Source: Dehalococcoidia bacterium
GTDB lineage: Bacteria > Chloroflexota > Dehalococcoidia > Dehalococcoidales > BS750m-G39
Length of the DNA stretch: 8,936 nt
Assembly (NCBI GenBank): GCA_004375675.1
Contig: SOKR01000047.1
Location: forward strand, 1-8,936
Reading direction: 5' to 3'
The position numbers and the translations under genes were made by a program. Positions 1-6,666 of this stretch are shown piece by piece. The stretch's first letter is position 1; each line of letters opens with the position of its first letter. Under the pieces are notes generated by a model. The model made no database searches. It was not told where the DNA came from and saw only the letters and a list, made by a program, of their open reading frames with translations.

Positions 1-2299
1 CGCAGGCATTCAGGCACTCCATACACTCCGAGCAAACGCCGCAGTTCAGGCAGCGTTTGGCTTCCTCGATAGCCGCTTTCTCGTCGAAGCCCAGTTCAAC
101 CTCGGCAAAGCCTTCCCGCTTATCTACCTCCAGGGTGGGCACATCCTGCCTCAGCTTGGCCTTCACTCCCTCTTTGGGTACGTCTTTTACCCTTTCCCTG
201 GGAATGGGTCGGCCCTCTTTCAGGTCAACCCCCCTCAGTTGTCGGTCAATAGAGATGGCGGCTTCCTTGCCCGCCGCGACAGCAGCGATAACGTCGGAAG
301 GTCCCGAAACCACATCCCCGCCGGCGAAAACGCCTTCGATATTAGTCTGCAGGGTAGCGGGGTCAACGACCACCGTCCCCCACCCCGTGTACTCCAGCTC
401 CTTGGGCAGCATTGCCTTATCGACGCCCTGCCCCACGGCAAAGATGACGTTATCCACGCCCATCTCGAACTCGGAGCCCTTAATCGGCACCGGGCGCCGA
501 CGTCCGCTCTCATCAGGCTCGCCCAGCTCCATCTTGATGCACTTGATACCGGCAACTTTGTCACCCTTGGAGATAACCTCAACCGGAGCCGCCAGTATGT
601 GCAGCTTTACGCCTTCTTTTTCGGCTTCGTCAACCTCGTCGCTACCGGCGGGCATCTCGGCTCTTGAGCGCCGGTAGACAATGGCAACCTCTTTGGCGCC
701 CAGTCGCTGGGCCACTCTGGCGGCGTCTATAGCGGCGTTACCGCCGCCGATAACGGCCACCCGCTCCCCGAGACTGACCTTGCTCCCCGAATTAACCTTA
801 TTCAGGAAGTCGAGGGCGTGAAGCACGCCCTTGGCGTCCTCATTGGGGATACCCATCTTCTGGCTTACCAAGGCGCCGGCCGCCAGGAATATCGCCTGAT
901 AGCCCTGGTTAAAGACATATTCGAACTTCTTCACCGGGCTGTTGGTCTTTATCTCCACCCCCAGCTCCTCCAGGTAGCTGATTTCATTATCCAGCACCTT
1001 GTCGGGCAGGCGGTATTCGGGAATGCCGTAGCGCAGCAGCCCGCCCGCCTTGGGGGCGGCTTCGAAAACGGTAACCGGGTAGCCTTCCCTTATCAGGTCG
1101 TAGGCGCAGGCTAAGCCCGCCGGCCCCGAGCCGATAACAGCTACTTTATCTTCTTTAGTCCTCTCCACCGGGGTGGCTTTCTCCCGCCCCACGTTCAACT
1201 CGTAGTCAGACATAAAGCGCTTCAGCGAGCGGATGGCAACCGGCTCGTCAACCTCGCCCCGTTCGCACTCGGCCTCACAGGGATGAGTGCAGACCCTTCC
1301 GCAAACGCCGGCAAAGGGCATCGTTCGCCGCAGCACTTCAAGCGCTTCCTTAAACTTGCCTTCAGCAATAAGGGCGACATACCCCTGGGCGTTAACGCCC
1401 GCCGGGCAGGCAACGCGGCAGGGCGGCAAGCCCCGCTTATCTATAGTAAAGGCGTTGGGCACAGCCTGAGGGAAGGGGCGGTAAATCGCCTTCCGCTGGC
1501 CCAAGCCCAGGTCAAACTCGTTAGGCACCGTAACCGGGCAGGCGTCGGTGCACTCGCCGCAGCCGGTGCACTTGTCCACGTCCACGTACCTGGCTTTCTT
1601 GGTTATCTTGGCTTTGAAGTTGCCAACGTAGCCCTCGACACCCGTCACTTCGCTGTAGGACATCAGCTCGATATAGGGGTGAGCGCCCACCAGGCTCATC
1701 TTGGGGGTAAGAATACAGGCGGAACAGTCCAGGGTGGGGAAGGTCTTGTCCAGCTGTATCATGTGCCCACCGACGCTGGGCTCCTTCTCCACCAGATATA
1801 CCTTGTGCTTGGAATCGGCAATCTCCAGGGCAGCCTGGATGCCGGCCACCCCGCCCCCCACCACCAGGGTATTGGGGTTAACCGGGACTTCTTTCGTCTC
1901 CAGCGGCTCCTGGTAGTAAACGCGCCTTACGGCGGCGCTCACCAGCGCTTTGGCTTTCTCGGTAGCGGCAGCCGGGTCCTCGGTTATCCAGGAACAGTGC
2001 TCCCTGATGTTGGCCATCTCGAAGAGGTAGGGGTTCAAGCCCGACTCCTGGCAGACCCGTCGGTAGGTTCGCTCGTGCATCAGCGGCGAACAGGAAGCCA
2101 CCACGACGCGGTTGACCCCCAGCTCCTTGATATCCTCTCGGATAAGGTCCTGCCCCGGGTCGGAACACATATAGGTATACTTCCGGGCAATGGTTACCGC
2201 CGGTAAGGTCTTGGCGAATTCGGTAACCGCCTCCACATCCACCTTCCCCGCGATGTTAGTCCCACAATGACAGATGTAAACTCCAATTTTGGGCTCCAC
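1..2299 (-). CDS. HdrA-type iron-sulfur flavoprotein with embedded GltD-like FAD/NAD(P) oxidoreductase module (3' end outside window)
   Basis: This frame is open for 766 codons from a GTG at 2299 to the window edge; the stop lies outside. Residues 1-135 match the HdrA N-terminal domain, with CHCGTN (10-15) and Cys45 and Cys70 as likely cluster ligands. An HdrA FAD site follows (GGGVAGIQAAL, 148-158), then the HdrA signature around DCSACILTPKM (191-201) and one ferredoxin motif (Cys244, 247, 250, 254). From about 291 the chain becomes GltD/NfnB-like: an Fe-S block (Cys294, 298, 333, 337, 341, 345), FAD motif GSGPAGL (390-396), NAD(P) motif GGGNAAIDAAR (518-528) and a C-terminal FAD contact near GVFAGGD (656-662). 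A further Cys cluster (750, 753, 756, 759, 762, 766) starts at the edge. The start is supported by GGAGG five bases upstream. By family, it is probably a cytoplasmic enzyme moving electrons between NAD(P)H, ferredoxin and Hdr-like partners; partners and direction cannot be seen here. Confidence 0.93.
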   Translation of the reverse strand, partial: MEPKIGVYICHCGTNIAGKVDVEAVTEFAKTLPAVTIARKYTYMCSDPGQDLIREDIKELGVNRVVVASCSPLMHERTYRRVCQESGLNPYLFEMANIREHCSWITEDPAAATEKAKALVSAAVRRVYYQEPLETKEVPVNPNTLVVGGGVAGIQAALEIADSKHKVYLVEKEPSVGGHMIQLDKTFPTLDCSACILTPKMSLVGAHPYIELMSYSEVTGVEGYVGNFKAKITKKARYVDVDKCTGCGECTDACPVTVPNEFDLGLGQRKAIYRPFPQAVPNAFTIDKRGLPPCRVACPAGVNAQGYVALIAEGKFKEALEVLRRTMPFAGVCGRVCTHPCEAECERGEVDEPVAIRSLKRFMSDYELNVGREKATPVERTKEDKVAVIGSGPAGLACAYDLIREGYPVTVFEAAPKAGGLLRYGIPEYRLPDKVLDNEISYLEELGVEIKTNSPVKKFEYVFNQGYQAIFLAAGALVSQKMGIPNEDAKGVLHALDFLNKVNSGSKVSLGERVAVIGGGNAAIDAARVAQRLGAKEVAIVYRRSRAEMPAGSDEVDEAEKEGVKLHILAAPVEVISKGDKVAGIKCIKMELGEPDESGRRRPVPIKGSEFEMGVDNVIFAVGQGVDKAMLPKELEYTGWGTVVVDPATLQTNIEGVFAGGDVVSGPSDVIAAVAAGKEAAISIDRQLRGVDLKEGRPIPRERVKDVPKEGVKAKLRQDVPTLEVDKREGFAEVELGFDEKAAIEEAKRCLNCGVCSECMECLNAC

Positions 2300-2347
2300 T
2301 TTGCCCTCCTTTACCTTTTCTGTATTCGGTGGGAAGAATGAAAAAAT

Positions 2348-2361
2348 GCACTAGGCACTAG
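2348..2361. repeat. Tandem GCACTAG direct repeat in the leader of the HdrA/GltD gene
   Basis: Two perfect head-to-tail copies of GCACTAG lie at 2348-2354 and 2355-2361, and the overlap creates the inverted repeat CTAG-GCA-CTAG. They fall about 6 to 20 bases downstream of the predicted transcription start. This is a plausible place for a repressor operator, but no regulator is known and chance is not excluded. Confidence 0.4.
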
Positions 2362-2373
2362 ATAAATCAAACT

Positions 2374-2402
2374 ATCTTAACACATGAAAAAATTATGGTC
2401 AA
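2374..2402 (-). promoter_or_regulatory. Sigma70-type promoter for the HdrA/GltD gene
   Basis: Read on the minus strand, TTGACC (2402-2397; 5 of 6 match to TTGACA) is followed by a 17-base spacer and TAAGAT (2379-2374; 4 of 6 match to TATAAT). Transcription would start near 2367, giving a leader of about 67 bases before the GTG at 2299. The surrounding sequence is AT-rich, unlike the flanking genes. This suggests the HdrA/GltD gene is transcribed separately from the operon to its right. Confidence 0.6.
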
Positions 2403-2403
2403 G

Positions 2404-2424
2404 AAAAACAGGTCATTTTGCCTG
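2404..2424 (-). terminator. Weak candidate terminator after the translin-family gene
   Basis: On the minus strand CAGG (2424-2421) and CCTG (2412-2409) could pair around an 8-base loop, followed directly by five T residues (2408-2404). A four-pair stem is short, so this is marginal. Its position, just past the stop of the last operon gene and next to the -35 box of the following promoter, is the main argument for it. Confidence 0.25.
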
Positions 2425-2447
2425 AGGGAAAAAACGGGGCTTGCCAC

Positions 2448-3086
2448 CTACTTCTCGGTGGATAGCTCGTCCAGCTTATCCACCACCCCTTTTTGCCCCA
2501 TGGCCAGCGTCAGGTCGCTACGCGTCCTCTCCAGCACCCCCCGCACCATGTCGGTGGTATGGCGCAGCCCGCCAGTGATAGCGTCGGGGAAGTCCATGGT
2601 CACCAGCGTGTTGTAGACATCGTCCATGGCCGCCAGCAATTCCTCCCCGCTGGAGAGGTTGCCCCGCCGCATGCTGTCCAGCAGGTAGCGCCGCAGCTCG
2701 CCGACGGCTTCGCCCATTCCCTTCAGGTAAGCAACGACATCGACGCCCAACTCTTCAGGTGTAGGCAGGGGCTTCCCTGTCACCAGGGCCAGGGTAATGC
2801 TGCCCTCGGCAAATTCTTTCTGGGCGTCCCGGAAAAAGCCGGTATATCCCAGCTCCTTATAAGCCGAACAGGCATTCTCGGCCTCGCCCAACAGGTTGCG
2901 CGCCCCTTTCAGTAATTCCTGAGCCCGCTCGAACTCCTGGCGGTGGGCGGCGCGGATTGCCTGGCTGCAATGCCGGATGGCATCACGGCACCGCGGCAGC
3001 ACCTTCTCACGGGCGGCGTCTTTAGCCGTCAGTTCATCCCTAATCCGGTCGGCGATTGGTTCCAGGTTATCGGTTAATCCTTTCAT
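2448..3086 (-). CDS. Translin-family protein (COG2178 type), possible RNA-binding protein or RNase
   Basis: The 212-residue, almost wholly helical protein resembles archaeal and bacterial translin/TRAX homologues, some of which are labelled haloacid dehalogenase in databases without HAD motifs; none are seen here. Family marks include the acidic pair E91 and E94 in KEFAE, equivalent by alignment from memory to TRAX E126 and E129. E126, in the GEAVGEL stretch, aligns with TRAX catalytic D193. The later segment GNLSSGEEL...VYNTL matches the GDxDxxxEV...VYDGF region of TRAX. Eukaryotic translin/TRAX (C3PO) binds RNA and cuts single strands; the bacterial function is not established. The ATG sits in an ATGA overlap with the thiE stop, implying translational coupling, and AGGA lies just upstream. 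It is the last gene of the operon. Confidence 0.85.
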   Translation of the reverse strand: MKGLTDNLEPIADRIRDELTAKDAAREKVLPRCRDAIRHCSQAIRAAHRQEFERAQELLKGARNLLGEAENACSAYKELGYTGFFRDAQKEFAEGSITLALVTGKPLPTPEELGVDVVAYLKGMGEAVGELRRYLLDSMRRGNLSSGEELLAAMDDVYNTLVTMDFPDAITGGLRHTTDMVRGVLERTRSDLTLAMGQKGVVDKLDELSTEK

Positions 3087-4135
3087 TTTCCTGCCTCAAA
3101 GCTGGTTATTATTTTGCGGGCGGCTTCGGTAATATCCTTAGCCCCCAGTATAGCGCTAATCACCGCCACGGCATCGGCACCATTAGCCGCCACCTCAGCC
3201 GCGTTGTCTTTATTAATGCCCCCAATAGCCACCAGGGGCAGGCTCACCACCCCCCTCACCTGCTTTAGCCTCCCCACACCCACCACCTGGGGCTTTTCCT
3301 TTGAGGTTGTCGGGTACATCGAGCCTACGGCGATATAGTCGGCCCCGTCGGCTTCGGCCACCCCTGCCTGCTCGACGGTGTTCACCGAGCAACCCACTAT
3401 CATGTCCATCGGCAGCAGTCGTCGGGTTATAGATACGGGCAAGTCCCCCTGCCCCAGGTGCAGCCCATCGGCGCCGGCCGCCAGAGCTATATCGAGGTGG
3501 TCGTTGACGATAAAGAGCACGCCCTTTTCGGCGCAGAGCTTCTTTAGCTGTTGAGCGATGGGCAGCAGCTCACCCTTACGGGTGGACTTATCGCGCAACT
3601 GGATGACACTGGTCCCACCCCGAATCATCTCCTCGGCAATCTTGAGGTGACTGCGCTTGCCCAATAGATGGCTGTCGATGATGGCATACAGCCCCACCAG
3701 TTTGCTGGCCTTATCCTGGCGCAACAGCCTTGAAAGCAACTCCTGCTCTATCGTATATAGAGCGAAGCGGGCTTGTTTGAACTTGTCGGCGTCCAGTTGA
3801 GGCGTGGTGCCGGGCACTTTAGCCAGCTCCTCCAGTATTCTCAGCGCCTCCTGTACCCGCCGTGCGTTAGCCACTACCACTATCGGCAGCTCCCTTTGCT
3901 TGCCCTCCCCCGCGACTTCGATATCGAAGCCGACGTCGCTTTCGGAGTCGCGCGATTGGATAAGCGGCTGGTTAAAAGCTAAATCGCCCCTCAGGATTTC
4001 ATGGCGGATGCTCTTTAGCTGCTGCGTCAGCGCCACGTCGTTGAGCATCAACCGCGCCAGCTCTTCGAGCAGGTGCAGCCCCTCGCCGGCACGGTTGAGA
4101 TTGGCGTCGATAATGCGTTGTCTCTGGTTCGGCAT
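3083..4135 (-). CDS. thiE: Bifunctional ThiD2-ThiE thiamine phosphate synthesis enzyme
   Basis: At 350 residues this is far longer than a plain ThiE (about 210). Residues 1-140 match the ThiD2 domain, known from other bacteria as an HMP-phosphate kinase unrelated to ThiD. Residues 146-345 form the ThiE TIM barrel, which joins HMP-pyrophosphate to thiazole phosphate to give thiamine phosphate. ThiE marks are QLRDK (179-183), NDHLDIA (211-217), DGLHLGQGDLP (223-233), the DYIAVGSMYPTTSK stretch (266-279) and VAIGGI (302-307). One chain would therefore activate the pyrimidine and condense it. The ThiD2 part contains two related helices, around NLNRAGEGLHLLEELAR and NARRVQEALRILEELAK. The ATG is preceded by GAGGG. 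Its stop overlaps the translin-family start by four bases. No TPP riboswitch fits in the 50-base upstream gap. Confidence 0.95.
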   Translation of the reverse strand: MPNQRQRIIDANLNRAGEGLHLLEELARLMLNDVALTQQLKSIRHEILRGDLAFNQPLIQSRDSESDVGFDIEVAGEGKQRELPIVVVANARRVQEALRILEELAKVPGTTPQLDADKFKQARFALYTIEQELLSRLLRQDKASKLVGLYAIIDSHLLGKRSHLKIAEEMIRGGTSVIQLRDKSTRKGELLPIAQQLKKLCAEKGVLFIVNDHLDIALAAGADGLHLGQGDLPVSITRRLLPMDMIVGCSVNTVEQAGVAEADGADYIAVGSMYPTTSKEKPQVVGVGRLKQVRGVVSLPLVAIGGINKDNAAEVAANGADAVAVISAILGAKDITEAARKIITSFEAGK

Positions 4136-4153
4136 CTCAAAGCCCTCAGGCAG

Positions 4154-4162
4154 ATTCTAGCA
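4154..4162 (-). promoter_or_regulatory. Possible extended -10 promoter ahead of thiE
   Basis: The minus strand reads TGC-TAGAAT (4162-4154), an extended -10 element with five of six bases matching TATAAT. No good -35 box is seen 17 bases further up (TTTTAT). Transcription from about 4147 would give a leader of only about 12 bases that still includes the GAGGG ribosome binding site. It lies in the longest gap inside the operon and could let thiE and the translin-family gene be expressed partly on their own. Confidence 0.35.
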
Positions 4163-4185
4163 CAGCGAAACTAAAGATAAAAGCG

Positions 4186-4551
4186 TCAGTCCTCGCCTAC
4201 AGCGTTCTCAAACAGCTCTATTCGCGACGGCTTGTTCTTCTGGTCAAGCTCTATGGCGACGACATCGATACGCCATAGCTGGGGCAGCTTATCGTGCGCC
4301 TGCTGGTAGCGGGCGGCAACCGCCCTCAATCTTTCCCTCTTATCGGCGGTTATCGACTCTTCGGGACTGCCGAACTCAAGGCTCCGCCTCGTCTTTACCT
4401 CGATAAAGACCAGGTAGTCCTTGTGCTCGGCAATAATGTCGATTTCACCCTCGGGGCAGCGGTAGTTAGTCTCACGGATGCGGTAGCCCCGCCGTTTAAG
4501 GTAATCCTTAGCCAGCTTTTCACCCAGTATGCCCGTGTCTCGGCGTTTCAT
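4186..4551 (-). CDS. yraN: YraN/UPF0102 family nuclease-fold protein
   Basis: This 121-residue protein has the usual length and motifs of the YraN (UPF0102) family, a small restriction-endonuclease-like fold. Visible are the N-terminal GEKLA (10-14), the core GEIDII (35-40) with Asp38, FIEVKTR (49-55) with Glu51 and Lys53, and RIDVVAI (94-100). Asp38, Glu51 and Lys53 make the PD-(D/E)XK active-site pattern, so a metal-dependent nuclease site appears intact. The biological role is not settled; links to DNA processing and recombination are suggested for the family. The ATG at 4551 has AAGGA a few bases upstream, and 14 bases separate it from the stop of the preceding gene. YraN genes often sit directly beside rnhB; here one gene lies between them. 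Confidence 0.93.
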   Translation of the reverse strand: MKRRDTGILGEKLAKDYLKRRGYRIRETNYRCPEGEIDIIAEHKDYLVFIEVKTRRSLEFGSPEESITADKRERLRAVAARYQQAHDKLPQLWRIDVVAIELDQKNKPSRIELFENAVGED

Positions 4552-4566
4552 TTGTCCTTAAGAACC

Positions 4567-4980
4567 TTACAACTGGACATAGGTCTTGGGTTCGGAACCG
4601 GTCTGGAAAGTCCAGACGTAGGCGAGCCCTTTGAGACGGAAGACCCCCATTGCTTCGTAACCACCTTCTTCTATCCGCTGTTTTAAGAAGGGGCGCTGGA
4701 CGACTATCTCTTTCTTCAACTCTATATCCTCCACCGGCTCGACGGCGCCGCTCACCCTTACCTGGATGCCGTCCTTGGCGTTAAAGAAGCATAGCTCCAC
4801 GTTGGGGTTGGCCGACATTTGTTTATACACGTCTTTGAAGGTGCCGGTCTCGATTATGACGCCGTTTTCATCGGCTTTAACCATGCCCATGGCGCGCACG
4901 CGCGGTTTATCCCCCTCCACCGTAGCCAGGTAGCAGGTCGTGTTGGCGTTCAGGAATTCCAGTATCTCGCTCTTGTTCAT
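4567..4980 (-). CDS. Pyridoxamine 5'-phosphate oxidase-like FMN-binding split-barrel protein
   Basis: The 137-residue protein has the pattern of small single-domain PNPOx-like proteins: an N-terminal helix, the strand pair CYLATVEGDKPRVRAMG (16-32), where the arginine-rich end normally contacts the FMN phosphate, then the segment TGTFKDVYKQMSANPNVELC (45-64) and a third strand region ending near VRVSGAVEPV (74-83). Members bind FMN, F420 or haem, and reduce or oxidise varied substrates; the substrate cannot be told from the sequence. It is shorter than true PdxH, so vitamin B6 synthesis should not be assumed. The start has one of the best ribosome binding sites in the window (AGGAGG seven bases before the ATG). 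It lies between rnhB and yraN, in the same direction. Confidence 0.88.
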   Translation of the reverse strand: MNKSEILEFLNANTTCYLATVEGDKPRVRAMGMVKADENGVIIETGTFKDVYKQMSANPNVELCFFNAKDGIQVRVSGAVEPVEDIELKKEIVVQRPFLKQRIEEGGYEAMGVFRLKGLAYVWTFQTGSEPKTYVQL

Positions 4981-4997
4981 ATAAATCCTCCTTTTCT

Positions 4998-5639
4998 TTA
5001 TAGAATATCAGACTTGCTGAATAGTCCCTGCGTTATCTCCCACACCGGCCGGAAGCTTCGGCGGTGGATGGGGCAGGCGCCCAGCCGCGAAAGGCAGGCG
5101 ACGTGCTGACGGGTGCCGTAGCCCTTGTGCTGGCCCAGTCCGTAGCCTGGATAGAGCCTGTCGAACTCCACCATCATTCGGTCGCGGGCTACTTTAGCGA
5201 CAATAGAGGCGCAGGCAATGGAAAAGCAGAGGTCGTCGCCGTGAGTAATGCCCTTCTGGTGCAGATTGACATCGGGCAGGCGCATATAGTCGATGAGCAA
5301 CGACTCCGGGAACGGCGAAAGGCGCTCTATAGCCCGCTTCATGGCGAAGCGGGTGGCTTTGATGATGCCCTGCCCATCCACCAGGGAATGGGGAGCCCCC
5401 CCGATGCCGACGGCAATAGCCACCTCCTGGATATGGCGGGAAAGCCGCTCGCGTTTAGCGGGACTGAGCTGCTTGCTGTCCCTCACCCCATCGAGGCTGG
5501 CGGCATCAATGGAGTTGGGCAATATTACGGCGGCGGCGACCACCGGCCCCGCCAGCGCCCCCCGCCCCGCCTCGTCAACGCCGGCGATGAGGCGGTAGCC
5601 CTGCGCCACCAGTTGCTCTTCTTCAATAAAGGACGGCAT
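4998..5639 (-). CDS. rnhB: Ribonuclease HII
   Basis: The enzyme cuts the RNA strand of RNA-DNA hybrids and starts removal of single ribonucleotides from DNA. From the ATG at 5639 it has 213 residues, a normal length. The full catalytic set is visible: Asp22 and Glu23 in GVDEAGRG, Asp117 in LLIDYM and Asp135 in the HGDD segment. Also present are DSKQLS (54-59), SIACASIVAKVARD (140-153), the YPGYGLGQHKGYGT stretch (163-176) and HRRSFRPV (192-199). A TTG lies directly before this ATG and could be used instead (start 5642). The coding region overlaps the end of mnmA by 17 bases, and its ribosome binding site (GGGTGGGGG) lies inside mnmA, so the two are probably translationally coupled. Confidence 0.95.
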   Translation of the reverse strand: MPSFIEEEQLVAQGYRLIAGVDEAGRGALAGPVVAAAVILPNSIDAASLDGVRDSKQLSPAKRERLSRHIQEVAIAVGIGGAPHSLVDGQGIIKATRFAMKRAIERLSPFPESLLIDYMRLPDVNLHQKGITHGDDLCFSIACASIVAKVARDRMMVEFDRLYPGYGLGQHKGYGTRQHVACLSRLGACPIHRRSFRPVWEITQGLFSKSDIL

Positions 5640-6663
5640 CAATTATACCCCCACCCAATACTTCATCACCCCGATAAAAGACTATCGATTGCCCCGGTGC
5701 CATCGCCGACTGCGGCTCGTTAAAGCGGACTTCGACCCCGTCGTCCGCGGGATAGAGCTCGGCGGCGGCTTCGGGCGCTTTGTAGCGAATCTTAGCCGTT
5801 ATCTCCATCGGTTCTTTAGGAGATTGGTCCGAAATCCAGCTCATATTACGGGCAACCAGCACATTATGTAAAGCCTGTTCCCGGCTCCCGACCACAATTT
5901 TGTTGCTCTCCGCGTCTATTTCGAGCACGTAAAGCGGCTCGTCCGAACTAAGCCCCAGGCCCTGTCTCTGGCCTATCGTATAGCCAGCCAAACCCCCGTG
6001 TTTGCCCAAGATTTTACCGTTTATGTCAACTATTTCCCCCGCTTTAAGGGGCACATGCTCGGCGACAAACGCCCGGTAATCGTTATCGGGGATAAAGCAA
6101 ACGTCCTGGCTGTCGTGGTGCCCGCTGGTGGGCAAGCCAAGCTCAGCAGCTATGGCCCTGACCCTTTCCTTGGTCAATTCGCCCAGCGGCAGGAGCAAAT
6201 GTCTAAGTTGCTCCTGGCCCAGAGTGTACAGAAAGTAGCCCTGGTCTTTGGTTATGTCAGCCGCTTTCTTCAGTTTACAGCCCTCCGGGGTAGATTCGAC
6301 ACGTGCATAATGCCCCGTGGCGAAATAGTCTGCCCCTGTCTCCAGCGCCCTCTCCAGTACGATGTCGAATTTCACATATTGATTGCAGGCAACGCAGGGA
6401 TTGGGCGTCCGTCCCCTGCCATACTCCTGGCAGAAGTAGTCGATGACCAGTTGCTTAAACTCTTTCTCCAGGTCGAGCTTATAGAGGGGTATCCCCAATA
6501 GCTGGCAGGTGCGCTCCAAAGCCGCCAGGTTCTTAGACATAATGTCCGCCTCCAGCCTCATATGGACGCCGCTGACCTCATAACCGGCCTGTTTCAGCAG
6601 TGCCGCCGCCACCGACGAGTCCACTCCCCCACTCATGGCTACGGCAACTCGCTTCGGTGCCAC
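5623..6663 (-). CDS. mnmA: tRNA-specific 2-thiouridylase MnmA
   Basis: MnmA activates uridine 34 in the tRNAs for Lys, Glu and Gln by adenylation and inserts sulfur to make the 2-thio group. The 346-residue protein has the PP-loop SGGVDSS (11-17), the nucleophile region NPCVACNQYVKF (88-99), ATGHYARV (115-122), GYFLY (142-146) and SQDVCFI (185-191) with the second catalytic Cys189. The C-terminal region (about 205-346) has the usual tRNA-binding and barrel domains. The first site reads CxxC (Cys90, Cys93), where E. coli MnmA has Asp-x-x-Cys; the CxxC plus C form has been linked to [4Fe-4S] dependence. The start is a GTG with a G-run upstream; no usable ATG exists before the PP-loop. Three bases separate it from the tmk stop. 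Confidence 0.96.
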   Translation of the reverse strand: MAPKRVAVAMSGGVDSSVAAALLKQAGYEVSGVHMRLEADIMSKNLAALERTCQLLGIPLYKLDLEKEFKQLVIDYFCQEYGRGRTPNPCVACNQYVKFDIVLERALETGADYFATGHYARVESTPEGCKLKKAADITKDQGYFLYTLGQEQLRHLLLPLGELTKERVRAIAAELGLPTSGHHDSQDVCFIPDNDYRAFVAEHVPLKAGEIVDINGKILGKHGGLAGYTIGQRQGLGLSSDEPLYVLEIDAESNKIVVGSREQALHNVLVARNMSWISDQSPKEPMEITAKIRYKAPEAAAELYPADDGVEVRFNEPQSAMAPGQSIVFYRGDEVLGGGIIDAVLY

Positions 6664-6666
6664 TCT

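Noticed and set aside
57..677. Plus-strand open frame of 206 codons rich in Ser, Thr and Pro
   Set aside because: It is opposite the GltD module, whose FAD and NAD(P) motifs clearly mark the minus strand as coding. The low-complexity composition is typical of an antisense frame.
1283..2206. Plus-strand open frame of 307 codons
   Set aside because: It lies antisense to the HdrA/GltD gene, has no recognisable domain, and its composition is that of a shadow frame in GC-rich coding DNA.
4136..4185. TPP riboswitch upstream of thiE
   Set aside because: The gap is 50 bases, too short for a THI element, and no conserved riboswitch core is seen.
4990..5010. TATAAA-like -10 box at the end of rnhB, ahead of the FMN-binding gene
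   Set aside because: No matching -35 box or extended -10 is seen at a suitable distance, and the genes are tightly packed.
5064..5723. Plus-strand open frame of 219 codons
   Set aside because: It is antisense to rnhB and the end of mnmA, both with complete catalytic motifs.
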